In this document: positions 7,303 through 15,422 of the stretch, in pieces
How positions within the stretch are numbered: the stretch's first letter is position 1
Layout: each line of letters opens with the position of its first letter
From: Akkermansia sp.
GTDB lineage: Bacteria; Verrucomicrobiota; Verrucomicrobiia; Verrucomicrobiales; Akkermansiaceae
DNA length: 39,893 bases
Reading direction: 5' to 3'
NCBI RefSeq assembly: GCF_020860705.1
Contig: NZ_JAJBTT010000026.1
Location: 1-39,893, forward strand
The notes under the pieces: model-generated
The model's input: only the letters and a program-made list of their open reading frames with translations
Told to the model about the DNA's origin: nothing
The model's database searches: none
Position numbers and translations under genes: made by a program

Positions 7303-9186
7303 TTAAGGTTGGGGGATGGGTGCGTTTTCCTGAAGGTCCTTGTAAAGAATCATGTCCGCGCCTTGGATGAATTGGCGGGAGTCCGACGTTCCGAAGCGGT
7401 CAGCCAGGGGGGCAAGAGCGCGGCTGTGGTCAAAGAGGTACACGGGGTTTTTGTCCTTTGTCTGGATCAGGATGGAGCCTTCCAGTACAAGGGGAGTGAA
7501 TTCTCCGTAGGATGAGGCAATGGTGCGGATATCCGTATTCAGCGTGGAGGAGGGGGTCACCAGGATGCTGCCTACCTTGCTGCCATGGAATTTCAGGATG
7601 CGTTCCAGAACCATGAATTGGTCCACCATTTTAGGGAGCCCGATAGCTTTCCTGTCTGCATACCAGCCGACGGCTGCCGGCTGATCCGTGAGGATGAATT
7701 CCTTTTCCGACGTCTGGTTGCGGAGGTTCCGATTGAGACCCGGGGGGTAATAGGGCGGCCATGCCGGAATTCCCCGGCTGGCCGTCAAGATGCCCACCCG
7801 TACTATCTGGGGAAGGTTGAGCAAAAGCGGTAGGGAGGTAAGGAGCAGGGCGAGCAGCAGGACGCTTCCACGCAGGATGGGGGCCGCTTCCTTGTTGGAA
7901 TGCCTGGCGATCAGGTTGAGAACAAAGGCCGTGCCGTAAGCCGTGAAGAAAGGGGCGAAGAGGATTTGAAGCTGCCCCAGGGAAATGTCCGATTTATTGG
8001 AGGTGTAAAGGGCCATGCCGATGATGGCCGGAACCCACATGGCGAAGATTCCCCATTTGGCCTGGTTGACTTCCATCCTTCTGAATTGGTGCAGGAGGGT
8101 CAGCAGGAACACCAGGGCCAGGGGGAGATTCCCCAGATTTTCATAGAGAAGGTTGCCCTGTGTCAGGATGTTGTTGATGATGGCAATGACGGCTTTCTGG
8201 GCGCCGATGGGAATGTCCCCGGAGATCAGGGAGTTCATCGCGATTTCTTCATTGCCCGTCAGCCCCGTAAAAATGGTGTAATAGGCCGTTCCGAAGACGC
8301 TGCCGCTGATGGAGCGGTTGATGTAAAGGGGATAGGCCAGAAGAAGAAGAAGGATTCCGAGCGCCGGGATGCAGTACAGGCCGTGCGGCTTGAAGCGGAT
8401 GCCCACGAAAATCAGAAAACCCGCCATGGGCCAGAGGCCGATCCAGCCGGCAAAACAGACGCATGAAAAACAGAGGGAGCTGTAAAGAAGCGGCATCAGG
8501 AATTTGCGCTTCTCTTCTTTGTATTGCAGGGCGGTATACAGGAAGTAGACGCCCCATGCAAAAAAGAAGAGCATCATCATCTGCGGAAGGCCGCTGGTGG
8601 CGTATTGCAGGAACAGGTTGCTGAGGATCATCGTCAGGCAGGTGAAGCTGGCGATGGTGACGTCAAACATTCTATGAAGGATATAATAGCAGCTCAGGAC
8701 GGACAGGATGAAGAACATGCAGGAAATGCCAGCCACGATGCGGTCCGGCAGGTAGATCATGGAGTTGTCCGTCATTTTCCACAGATCAAATTGGTGGACG
8801 CCGGCCAGCTTGAATACGACGGATTCCACCAGGATGTTCAACGGAGCATTGCGTGTGTCCCGGAGGGCATGGGGAGTGAATTTTTCCGGATTGATGAGGG
8901 ATTCCCCCTGTCCGGCGAGGATGGCTTCCTGTTCGCGGATATAATCGTCTGAAAGAAAAGGGTTGAGGCCGGAACGAGTGCTGCCGGAGACCATCTGGAT
9001 GGGCCTCAGCCAGTTAGTGGTCATTCCCTCCCCCCTGGCTACGTTCCGGGCAATCTGGGCCTGGTCCATGGCGGCGCTGGAAGTCAGGCCTCTGAAATTG
9101 AAAAAGAACTGCACCCCCGTGATCGCCAGAAGAAGGATGAGAATGATGATAAACGGGGTGCGGGATGCCGTGGTAGGCGCATTCAT
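7303..9186 (-). CDS. GT-C-like polytopic membrane protein (putative glycosyltransferase)
   Basis: A 627-residue inner-membrane protein with about ten hydrophobic segments, beginning with residues 10-32 (PFIIILILLLAITGVQFFF). After the first segment comes an acidic loop (SAAMDQAQIARNVARGEGMTTNWLRP) like the first periplasmic loop of ArnT/PMT (GT-C, GT39/GT83) enzymes. Those enzymes transfer sugars from polyprenyl phosphate donors. The C-terminal 130 residues are soluble and lack a known signature. Donor and acceptor are unknown; a sugar added to lipid A, glycan or protein is the family expectation. The gene overlaps the upstream regulator gene by four bases (ATGA) and precedes xseB by 8 bases, so it is embedded in the two-component operon. 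Confidence 0.72.
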   Translation of the reverse strand: MNAPTTASRTPFIIILILLLAITGVQFFFNFRGLTSSAAMDQAQIARNVARGEGMTTNWLRPIQMVSGSTRSGLNPFLSDDYIREQEAILAGQGESLINPEKFTPHALRDTRNAPLNILVESVVFKLAGVHQFDLWKMTDNSMIYLPDRIVAGISCMFFILSVLSCYYILHRMFDVTIASFTCLTMILSNLFLQYATSGLPQMMMLFFFAWGVYFLYTALQYKEEKRKFLMPLLYSSLCFSCVCFAGWIGLWPMAGFLIFVGIRFKPHGLYCIPALGILLLLLAYPLYINRSISGSVFGTAYYTIFTGLTGNEEIAMNSLISGDIPIGAQKAVIAIINNILTQGNLLYENLGNLPLALVFLLTLLHQFRRMEVNQAKWGIFAMWVPAIIGMALYTSNKSDISLGQLQILFAPFFTAYGTAFVLNLIARHSNKEAAPILRGSVLLLALLLTSLPLLLNLPQIVRVGILTASRGIPAWPPYYPPGLNRNLRNQTSEKEFILTDQPAAVGWYADRKAIGLPKMVDQFMVLERILKFHGSKVGSILVTPSSTLNTDIRTIASSYGEFTPLVLEGSILIQTKDKNPVYLFDHSRALAPLADRFGTSDSRQFIQGADMILYKDLQENAPIPQP

Positions 9187-10586
9187 GAATGTTGAAGGTC
9201 TTGTAATTTGCGTTGGAGGGTGCGGCGGCTGATGCCCAGAAGAAGGGCCGCCGCCGTTCTGTTGCCGTTTGATTGGGCCAGTGCTTGCTGGATGGCATTC
9301 CGCTCCAGCAAGGATAAATTCAAAACCCCTGCCGGGACAAGCCCATTCTGTGTGCTGGGCTCATTGTCCGTCTCTGTTGGGTGAACAGCGCCTCCGGGCG
9401 TGGGAGTCTGCAAAGACGCCTGCAAAGGGATGGGCAGGTGGGAAAGTTCTATTTTGGCGGAGTTGCTCATGACGACGCCATGCTCCATGGCCGTGCGGAG
9501 TTCCCGTACGTTTCCGGGCCAGGAGTACGTTCGTACGGCTTTAAGAGCTTCCTGGGAAAGAGGTTTGAAGTCCTTGTTGTTTTCCCTGGCAAATTCTTTC
9601 AGGAAGGCTGTAGCGAGCAGAGAGACGTCCTCCCTGCGGTCCCGGAGGGGAGGCATCTGAATGTGGACTACGTTGAGGCGGAAATAGAGGTCTTCCCGGA
9701 ATTTGCCTTCCTGGACAAGTTTTTTCAGAGATTTATTGGTGGCGGCAATAACCCGCACATTCACCGGAATGGGCGTATTGGAGCCGACGCGTTCAATGGT
9801 CCGTTCAGACAGTACCCTCAGCAGCCGGACTTGTGTGCCGGCATCTATTTCCCCGATTTCATCCAGGAAGATGGTGCCGCCGTCCGCTTGTTCAAAGCGG
9901 CCGATGCGGCGCTGCCCGGCTCCGGTGAAAGAACCTTTTTCATGGCCGAACAGTTCGCTTTCCAATAACTGGGGGGAGAGGGCCGCGCAGTTGACGGCCA
10001 CGAATTTATTCTCCGGCCTGCCGGAAAGGGAATGGATGGCCTGGGCTACCAGTTCCTTCCCGGTGCCGCTTTCCCCTTCAATCAGCACGGTTGTCTTGCT
10101 GGGCGCCACCTGGCGGATGATGGAGAATACGTGTTCCATGGCGGCGGACCTGCCCAGCAGTTTTTGCAGGCCGGAATCCGCCTGGATGCGGGAGGTGAGC
10201 TCCTGGTTGGCCGTTTCCAGATTCCTGGTATGAAGCGCCCGTTTGAGTACCAGTTCCACGGCGTCCAGGTTCAGGGGCTTGGTGACGAAGTCGTATGCCC
10301 CCTGTTTCATGGCTTCCACGGCGGCGCCAACGGAACCGTAGGCGGTCATCATGATGCTCTGCGGGGGATGTGGCTGGGAGGCTGCGGCTTTCAGCACGTC
10401 CATGCCGCTTTCCCCGCCCAGCCGCAGGTCTGTCAGAATCAGGTCCGGGGATTCTTCCCTCAAAAGGGTGATGGCCTGGGAAAGATTGGCGGCGGTGTAC
10501 ACTTCATAATCATCTTGAAAGCCCATGCGCAGAGCGTCGCGCGTGGGCTTCTCATCATCTACGATCAGCAGAACGGGCATCTTCAT
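9183..10586 (-). CDS. Sigma-54-dependent NtrC-family response regulator
   Basis: A 467-residue transcription activator. The N-terminal receiver domain (about 1-120) has acidic Asp10/Asp11, phosphoacceptor Asp53 (LILTDLRLGG), Thr in MMTAYGS and Lys in TKPLN. The central AAA+ domain has Walker A GESGTGKE, Walker B IFLDEIGE and the sigma-54 contact loop, here GSFTGA rather than the common GAFTGA. The C-terminal Fis-type helix-turn-helix ends the protein (GNRTAAALLLGISRRTLQRKL). When phosphorylated it should remodel sigma-54 polymerase at -24/-12 promoters. Its partner is the histidine kinase immediately upstream, whose stop overlaps its start (ATGA). Target genes are not evident; I saw no convincing -24/-12 element in the window. 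Confidence 0.95.
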   Translation of the reverse strand: MKMPVLLIVDDEKPTRDALRMGFQDDYEVYTAANLSQAITLLREESPDLILTDLRLGGESGMDVLKAAASQPHPPQSIMMTAYGSVGAAVEAMKQGAYDFVTKPLNLDAVELVLKRALHTRNLETANQELTSRIQADSGLQKLLGRSAAMEHVFSIIRQVAPSKTTVLIEGESGTGKELVAQAIHSLSGRPENKFVAVNCAALSPQLLESELFGHEKGSFTGAGQRRIGRFEQADGGTIFLDEIGEIDAGTQVRLLRVLSERTIERVGSNTPIPVNVRVIAATNKSLKKLVQEGKFREDLYFRLNVVHIQMPPLRDRREDVSLLATAFLKEFARENNKDFKPLSQEALKAVRTYSWPGNVRELRTAMEHGVVMSNSAKIELSHLPIPLQASLQTPTPGGAVHPTETDNEPSTQNGLVPAGVLNLSLLERNAIQQALAQSNGNRTAAALLLGISRRTLQRKLQDLQHS

Positions 10587-11734
10587 GACGGGATGGAGGA
10601 GGGCAGGAGACGGATGGTGCGTTCCACGCGTGGCAGAAAGACTGTGATGGTGGTTCCCTGGCCCGGCTGGCTGGCCAGGGTGATGGAGCCTCCGTGTTCC
10701 TTCACGATGCGGCGTACAATGAGCAGGCCCAGTCCGGACCCGGTGGATTTGGTGGTCAGGAAAGGCTCGTAAATGCTGCCCATGACTTCCGGGGAAATGC
10801 CGCAGCCGGTGTCCGCCACGGTGACGAAGACGCTGTCATCCGTATAACCGCTTTTAATCAGGATGGTGCCTCCTTCCGGGGGAATGGCCTGGTAGGCGTT
10901 TTTAATCAGATTGTAAAAAACCTGTTTGATCTGGACGGGGTCCAGGCTGAGCAGGGGAAGGCTGGGCTGAAGGTCCGTGTTGATCTGGATGCCCCGCTGG
11001 TGGATTTCCGGTTCCAGCAGTTTCAGGACGTCCATGAGAATGGCTTCAATATTGTGAGGCTCCCGGATGGGCTTGGTGGGGCGGATAGCCTGGAGGAATT
11101 GTTTCAGGATCACATCCAGCCGCGTGGTTTCACTCTCGGCCGTTTTCAGCAGTTCCTCCATATCAGCCCGGTATTCCGGGGGCAGTTTTTTTGCCTTCCT
11201 GGCCAGGAGCTGGAGATGAAGGCCGATGGAGTTGAGGGGATTGCCTATTTCATGGGCTACTCCCGCCGCCAGCAGCGTCAGGGCGTTCAGGCGCTCCGCT
11301 TCGATATTCTCCGCATTTCTCTTTTGCTGTGGCGTTTCATCCCGTATCAGGATCAGGTGGCCCTGGATCCTGCTGCCGATGGGGGAAATAAAGATGTTCA
11401 GGAATTTGTGTTCCGGGTAAAAAATCTCCACATCACGGGAAACGGCCGTCCGGCTCTGCTGGATGGTGTTCCAGGAGCAGTCCCTGCCCAGGAAAATGCA
11501 GAAATCTTCCGGCGTGATCTGGCCGTATTCCTTGTCGAAAAGCTTGAGGGCGGCCTGGTTGACGAACAGGATTTTTCCCTTGCTGTCCAGAAGAATCAGG
11601 CCTTCCTGAATGGCTTCAAACACCTGCTGGAAAAAGCCCTGCTGTTCCGCCAGCTTTACAAAGAAACGCTGGAGGTCCTCTTCCTTGATATGGTCAATGC
11701 GGCCGATCAGCTTGTCAATGATGTCTTTCTTCAT
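10583..11734 (-). CDS. Soluble PAS-domain sensor histidine kinase
   Basis: A 383-residue NtrB/ZraS-like kinase that would phosphorylate the adjacent NtrC-type regulator. It has an N-terminal helical segment, a PAS domain (about 40-140: FEAIQEGLILLDSKGKILFVNQAA), a HisKA dimerisation domain with the H-box AHEIGNPLNS, and a HATPase domain with N-box NLIKNAYQAI, G1 DTGCGIS and G2 GSGLGLLIV. No transmembrane segment or signal peptide is visible, so it probably senses a cytoplasmic signal. The open frame reaches back to 11,791, but that start would lie inside the promoter at 11,770-11,798. The ATG at 11,734 is therefore the likely start. It is the first gene of a seven-gene leftward operon. Confidence 0.93.
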   Translation of the reverse strand: MKKDIIDKLIGRIDHIKEEDLQRFFVKLAEQQGFFQQVFEAIQEGLILLDSKGKILFVNQAALKLFDKEYGQITPEDFCIFLGRDCSWNTIQQSRTAVSRDVEIFYPEHKFLNIFISPIGSRIQGHLILIRDETPQQKRNAENIEAERLNALTLLAAGVAHEIGNPLNSIGLHLQLLARKAKKLPPEYRADMEELLKTAESETTRLDVILKQFLQAIRPTKPIREPHNIEAILMDVLKLLEPEIHQRGIQINTDLQPSLPLLSLDPVQIKQVFYNLIKNAYQAIPPEGGTILIKSGYTDDSVFVTVADTGCGISPEVMGSIYEPFLTTKSTGSGLGLLIVRRIVKEHGGSITLASQPGQGTTITVFLPRVERTIRLLPSSIPS

Positions 11735-11769
11735 GGCTGCAGTTCCGTTTCCTTCCGGGCTCGCCCCTA

Positions 11770-11798
11770 TATATAAAGGGAGGAATGTCACAAATCAA
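11770..11798 (-). promoter_or_regulatory. Promoter of the kinase-regulator-dxs-recO operon
   Basis: On the minus strand TTGATT (11793-11798) and TATATA (11770-11775) are spaced by 17 bases, a good sigma-70-type match. The start site would fall about 28 bases before the kinase ATG at 11,734. Confidence 0.6.
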
Positions 11799-11811
11799 GC
11801 TGATGTGACAT
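11785..11811. promoter_or_regulatory. Inverted repeat over the -35 element (putative operator)
   Basis: ATGTCACA (11785-11792) and TGTGACAT (11804-11811) form perfect 8-base inverted arms around an 11-base spacer. The dyad centre lies at 11,798, at the -35 element of the leftward kinase promoter, and upstream of the rightward thioesterase gene. Half-site size and spacing suit a dimeric DNA-binding protein. The regulator is unknown; autoregulation by the operon's own response regulator is one possibility. Confidence 0.55.
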
Positions 11812-11866
11812 ATTGTCGCGCATTTGCGGCTGGACATGGTTCCGGGAAAGAAGGCAGGATGAAGGC

Positions 11867-12298
11867 ATGCCTGAAGAACTTTCCTGCATTCCCTTTGTCA
11901 GAACGCGCCAGGTGGCCTTTCATGATACGGACGCCTCCGGTGTGGCTCATTTTACCCGTTTGCTGTGCCTGGTGGAGGAAGTGGAGCATGAGTACCTGCG
12001 TTCCCGTGGGCTGGAGGTTCTTTCCCCTGACTGCGGATGGCCCCGCGTGCATGTGGAGGCGGACTATGCCAGTTCCGCAGGGCTGGGCGACTGGCTGAGC
12101 ATCGAATTGAACCTGGGAACGGTGGGAACCACTTCCCTGGAATGGAAATTTGCAGTGTTTCATTCAGAACATCCGGTCATGAGGGGAAGGTACGTGGTTG
12201 TCCGCGTGGGGAAGGGGGGGGAACCGCAGGCTATTTCGGAGTCGGAGAAGGAATGCCTGATTTCAGGCTTTTCAAAAGAGGGGGATGCCTGTAAATAA
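11867..12298 (+). CDS. Hotdog-fold acyl-CoA thioesterase (4HBT/YbgC-like)
   Basis: A 143-residue single-domain hotdog thioesterase that would hydrolyse an acyl-CoA or aryl-CoA thioester in the cytoplasm. The conserved loop FHDTDASGVAHFTR at residues 18-31 holds the family's catalytic Asp (Asp22, matching the second Asp of the GDCDPAG-type motif). It is followed by the long central helix (LLCLVEEVEHEYLRSRGL). I chose ATG 11,867, preceded by a GAAGG stretch, over an upstream in-frame Met at 11,813 with unconserved residues. The substrate cannot be read from sequence; 1,4-dihydroxy-2-naphthoyl-CoA (menaquinone synthesis), 4-hydroxybenzoyl-CoA and fatty acyl-CoA enzymes all share this motif. It lies 5 bases ahead of gpmI and is probably co-transcribed with it. 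Confidence 0.87.
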   Translation: MPEELSCIPFVRTRQVAFHDTDASGVAHFTRLLCLVEEVEHEYLRSRGLEVLSPDCGWPRVHVEADYASSAGLGDWLSIELNLGTVGTTSLEWKFAVFHSEHPVMRGRYVVVRVGKGGEPQAISESEKECLISGFSKEGDACK

Positions 12299-12303
12299 GG
12301 CGC

Positions 12304-13848
12304 ATGTCTTCTAAAAAGCCTGTCGTTCTTGTCATTCGCGACGGCTGGGGCCGCAATCCGTTGGGGCCTGATGTCGCGAAAGAGTACGGTGACGCCACTG
12401 TTCTGGCTGATACCCCCTTTACTGATTACCTGCTTGCCAACTATCCCCACAGCCTGCTGGGTGCCTCCGGGGAGGATGTTGGCCTTCCGGACGGGCAGAT
12501 GGGGAATTCCGAAGTGGGGCACCTGAACCTGGGTGCGGGCCGCGTGGTTTTCCAGGACCTTTGCCGGGTGGACAACGCCATTAAAGACGGCTCCATGGGT
12601 GAAAATGCCGTGCTGAAGACCGCTTTTTCCCAGGCTGCTTCCTCCCGCCTGCATTTGCTCGGCCTGGTGAGCGACGGCGGCGTGCACAGCCATATCAACC
12701 ACCTGATCGGCATAGTGAAATACGCTTATGAAGCGGGCGTGCGTGACATCTGCATCCATGCCATCACGGATGGCCGTGACTGTTCCCCCACCAGCGGGGC
12801 CGGATTCATGCGTGAACTGGAAGAAGCCATCAAACCTTACGGTGCGAAAATCGCTACGGTGATCGGCCGCTTTTACGCGATGGACCGAGACAAGCGCTGG
12901 GACCGCAACAAGCTGGCGTGGGACGCGATTGTGCTGGGCCGGGGTGAACAGTGCGCCTGTTCCCCCTCCGAGTATGTGGAACAGTGCTATGCCAAGGGAG
13001 AGACGGACGAGTTCCTGAAGCCCGGCATTTTTGCCTATGGCAATGAGCAGCGTGTGCGTGACAATGACGTGGTGTTTTTCTTCAATTTCCGTGCGGACCG
13101 CGCCCGCCAGATGAGCGATGCTTTCCTGTATCCCGGGTTTGAGGGCTTTGACCGGGAAGTGACGCCCAAAGTACACTACGTGACGCTGACGGAATATGAT
13201 GCCAAGTATCCCTCTCCCATCGTTTTTGAACAGGAGCAGCTGGACAACATTTTCGGACAGATTGTGTCGGAAGCCGGGAAAACCCAGCTTCGCATCGCGG
13301 AAACGGAAAAATACGCCCATGTCACCTTCTTCTTTAACGGAGGCGTGGAAACGCAGTTCCCCGGCGAAGACCGTATTCTGGTTCCCTCCCCCCGTGAAGT
13401 GGCCACTTATGACCTGAAGCCCCAGATGAGCGCGGAGGAAGTGGCTGATAAGTTTGTGGACGCCGTGGACAAGTACGACGTAGTGATCATGAACTTTGCC
13501 AACGGGGACATGGTGGGCCACACCGGTTATGTGGAAGCCGGCATCGCCGCTTGCGAAGCTGTGGACAGCGCTTTGGAAAAATGTGTGAAGAAGGTTCTGG
13601 AACTGGGCGGCAAGCTGCTTATCACCGCGGACCATGGCAATGCCGAACACATGCGCAATGAGGACGGTTCCCCCAACACGGCCCATACTACCAATCTCGT
13701 TGACCTTATTTACGTGGCGGACGACAAGGATCAGGTGAATCTTGCCAATGGCATTCTGGCGGACGTGGCCCCCACCCTGCTGAATCTGATGGGTCTGAAA
13801 CAGCCTGCAGAAATGTCGGGACATTCCCTCGTGACCCCGAAGAAATAA
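12304..13848 (+). CDS. gpmI: 2,3-bisphosphoglycerate-independent phosphoglycerate mutase
   Basis: A 514-residue metalloenzyme of glycolysis and gluconeogenesis that interconverts 3- and 2-phosphoglycerate through a phosphoserine intermediate. It has the alkaline-phosphatase-superfamily fold. Asp13 (VIRDGWG) is a metal ligand, and Ser69 in GQMGNSEVGHLNLGAGR is the phosphorylated serine. The inserted phosphotransferase domain includes TDGRDCSPTSG, and the C-terminal metal sites are NFANGDMVGHTG and LLITADHGNAEHM. Length matches the family. A strong terminator at 13,873-13,911 ends the transcript. A GGCGC stretch precedes the ATG, and no classical Shine-Dalgarno is seen. Confidence 0.98.
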   Translation: MSSKKPVVLVIRDGWGRNPLGPDVAKEYGDATVLADTPFTDYLLANYPHSLLGASGEDVGLPDGQMGNSEVGHLNLGAGRVVFQDLCRVDNAIKDGSMGENAVLKTAFSQAASSRLHLLGLVSDGGVHSHINHLIGIVKYAYEAGVRDICIHAITDGRDCSPTSGAGFMRELEEAIKPYGAKIATVIGRFYAMDRDKRWDRNKLAWDAIVLGRGEQCACSPSEYVEQCYAKGETDEFLKPGIFAYGNEQRVRDNDVVFFFNFRADRARQMSDAFLYPGFEGFDREVTPKVHYVTLTEYDAKYPSPIVFEQEQLDNIFGQIVSEAGKTQLRIAETEKYAHVTFFFNGGVETQFPGEDRILVPSPREVATYDLKPQMSAEEVADKFVDAVDKYDVVIMNFANGDMVGHTGYVEAGIAACEAVDSALEKCVKKVLELGGKLLITADHGNAEHMRNEDGSPNTAHTTNLVDLIYVADDKDQVNLANGILADVAPTLLNLMGLKQPAEMSGHSLVTPKK

Positions 13849-13872
13849 AGGCTCACGAAGTTTATCAATGAG

Positions 13873-13911
13873 ATCCGTTTCCGGCTTGAGCGGCTGGAAA
13901 CGGATTTTTTT
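13873..13911 (+). terminator. Intrinsic terminator after gpmI
   Basis: ATCCGTTTCC (13873-13882) pairs perfectly with GGAAACGGAT (13896-13905) across a 13-base loop, and the stem runs directly into seven Ts (13905-13911). Confidence 0.88.
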
Positions 13912-13935
13912 GTCCCTATGCGTCCGGGATAAAAA

Positions 13936-14240
13936 ATCCGAAAGAGAGTACGGATAAGCAATCCATGACAGGCTAAAGGTGGATGATTATAAGGAGTGAC
14001 ACAGGCCTCTGCGTCAACTGGATTGATTACGTCTGTCAGGATATACTGGCTTTCAGGAAAAAGAGTTGCTAATATCCAGCTTTATCTTCAGATGCCGCAG
14101 AGGCTTGCAGCGCTCCTCATCTGAATCAGTCCACGCCAAGTAGTTTTAATCCCTACTCAAACAGCACTAGATAGGCAAGGACTCTCTTTTATAAGTTCTT
14201 TTCCCTTAGAATCACAGCTTGACCTCGGATTGCTTATCCG
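13936..14240. repeat. Structured noncoding block with nested and crossing inverted repeats
   Basis: No gene is visible between gpmI's terminator and 14,254. Instead there is dense dyad symmetry. A 14-base perfect inverted pair CGGATAAGCAATCC (13951-13964) and GGATTGCTTATCCG (14227-14240) brackets the block. AAAGAGAGT (13941-13949) pairs with ACTCTCTTT (14181-14189). GCCTCTGCG (14005-14013) pairs with CGCAGAGGC (14096-14104), extended by AGGAG (13992-13996) with CTCCT (14113-14117). TTCAGATG (14087-14094) pairs with CATCTGAA (14118-14125). AGTAG (14139-14143) pairs with CTACT (14153-14157). Some pairings exclude each other. It could be a MITE-like element, a transposon remnant or a structured RNA; it matches no RNA family I recognise. 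Confidence 0.7.
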
Positions 14241-14253
14241 TTAGCTTCCGGGC

Positions 14254-15330
14254 ATGTTGCCTGTCAGGAATTATGGATTGGATCTGCTGAGAATTTTATT
14301 ATGCCTGACGGTTATCTTTTTTCATTACAGCGGAGTGTGGAATTGTGGGGGAAGTGTGGCTGTGGATGGATTTTTTATCTTGAGCGGTTTTTTAGCCGTT
14401 CATTCCTCTGGTGGATTCTCACAAGAAGGAATAGGGGAGTATTATTGGAAAAGGGGATGGCGCCTGTTGCCGGTGATGATCATTGTGGTTGGGCTTACAA
14501 AAGGGCTTAGATCTGTTCTTCTTCTTGTTGAGGGCCAGCAAGCGCCAGCGTGGCTCGACGTCAGGATGCTGATGGTTACTCCGACGTTTGCGATAGCAAA
14601 GATGACAGAAAATGCGACCTTATGGTTCCTTATCTGCATCATAGTCTTTCTGGCGCTGTTCCCATTGCTGCGCTTCTATTACGGGAAAAAGCTCTTCATA
14701 TGGCTTTTTATATCAAGCGTGCTTTTTGCTGCATTTCGGAGCACTCTTCATCCTTTTGCCGCAGTGGATTCCGATGGGTTGTATTATCAAATAACTTTCC
14801 GCCTGTGGCAATTTTTACTGGGAATGTGGTGCGCGTCTTGGAATGTTGAACGGTGGAAGCTTTCATGGCGGTGGTTTTGGATTGGCACGGGTGTGGCGTG
14901 GTTGTTAGCTTCTTCTGTTACCAGCCGGGAAGGAATCGGTTTTCTGAACTATTCATTTCCGGGATACCTTGTTTCCTCCAGCCTCTTTGCTTTGTGCATT
15001 GCCTCCCTATGGAGCGTCCGGTTGCCTTCCCTATCAAGTCCCCTGTTAAAATGGGTGGAAATTGGGGCCGGGATGACCTATACGCTTTTTTTGTTTCATA
15101 TGCCGGTGATGCGAGGATTGGGCGAAATGTTCCGCATGCTGCGAAAGTGCGGGGGGGAGTACTGGAAGGAAGATAACTTCCCTGTGTTGTTCTGGGGGAT
15201 GGTCTTGTGCATTTTGTTGCTCGTATCCTATTTTATCTACCAGTATGTGGAGGTTCGCTGGGTGGGGAAGGTGCTGAAAAAAGAACCTGACGCCCGGAAT
15301 AAAGTTCCGGAAAGAGCAGGGGAGGAATGA
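14254..15330 (+). CDS. Acyltransferase-3 family membrane protein (OafA/YrhL-like)
   Basis: A 358-residue polytopic membrane protein with about ten hydrophobic segments. The acyltransferase-3 hallmarks are at the N-terminus: residues 7-25 (YGLDLLRILLCLTVIFFHY, with the conserved R and H pattern) and VDGFFILSGFLA. Family members O-acetylate or otherwise acylate sugars of LPS, capsule or peptidoglycan from a cytoplasmic acyl donor. The acceptor is unknown. Base composition is visibly more AT-rich than the flanking gpmI and rpsL, and codons such as TTA, ATA and TTT are frequent. The gene sits directly after the structured repeat block, which suggests acquisition. The ATG at 14,254 follows the last repeat arm by 13 bases and lacks a Shine-Dalgarno sequence. 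Confidence 0.88.
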   Translation: MLPVRNYGLDLLRILLCLTVIFFHYSGVWNCGGSVAVDGFFILSGFLAVHSSGGFSQEGIGEYYWKRGWRLLPVMIIVVGLTKGLRSVLLLVEGQQAPAWLDVRMLMVTPTFAIAKMTENATLWFLICIIVFLALFPLLRFYYGKKLFIWLFISSVLFAAFRSTLHPFAAVDSDGLYYQITFRLWQFLLGMWCASWNVERWKLSWRWFWIGTGVAWLLASSVTSREGIGFLNYSFPGYLVSSSLFALCIASLWSVRLPSLSSPLLKWVEIGAGMTYTLFLFHMPVMRGLGEMFRMLRKCGGEYWKEDNFPVLFWGMVLCILLLVSYFIYQYVEVRWVGKVLKKEPDARNKVPERAGEE

Positions 15331-15366
15331 CCGGATGAAATATTTAGGAAAAGATGAATAAAAGAC

Positions 15367-15394
15367 TTGTCATGATGTAAAATCACGTTATATT
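15367..15394 (+). promoter_or_regulatory. Promoter of the str-S10 ribosomal operon
   Basis: TTGTCA (15367-15372) and TATATT (15389-15394) are spaced by 16 bases, a strong sigma-70-type match. The start site would be near 15,401, giving an rpsL leader of about 140 bases. Confidence 0.7.
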
Positions 15395-15408
15395 GGCCGT
15401 CCCCAAAC

Positions 15409-15422
15409 GCGCCGAAAGGTGC
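15409..15422 (+). promoter_or_regulatory. GNRA-capped hairpin at the 5' end of the str leader
   Basis: GCGCC-GAAA-GGTGC forms a five-pair stem (one G-U) with a GAAA tetraloop a few bases after the predicted transcription start. It may stabilise the mRNA or take part in leader regulation. The remaining leader up to 15,542 has no open frame or terminator that I can see. Confidence 0.4.

Noticed and set aside
9183..10586. GSFTGA in place of GAFTGA as a sign of lost sigma-54 activity
   Set aside because: The Thr and Gly contact residues are kept, and Ser at the second position is a mild change seen in working activators, so loss of function is not supported.
10583..11791. Longer histidine kinase starting at 11,791
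   Set aside because: The extra 19 residues would be encoded by the -35/-10 promoter region and the dyad, so the start at 11,734 is preferred.
14139..14167. CRISPR-repeat-like string (AGTAG...CTACTCAAACAGCAC) within the structured block
   Set aside because: It has the short dyad and ATTAAAAC-like complement typical of some repeats, but it occurs once, with no spacers and no cas genes in the window. It is kept only as part of the structured block.
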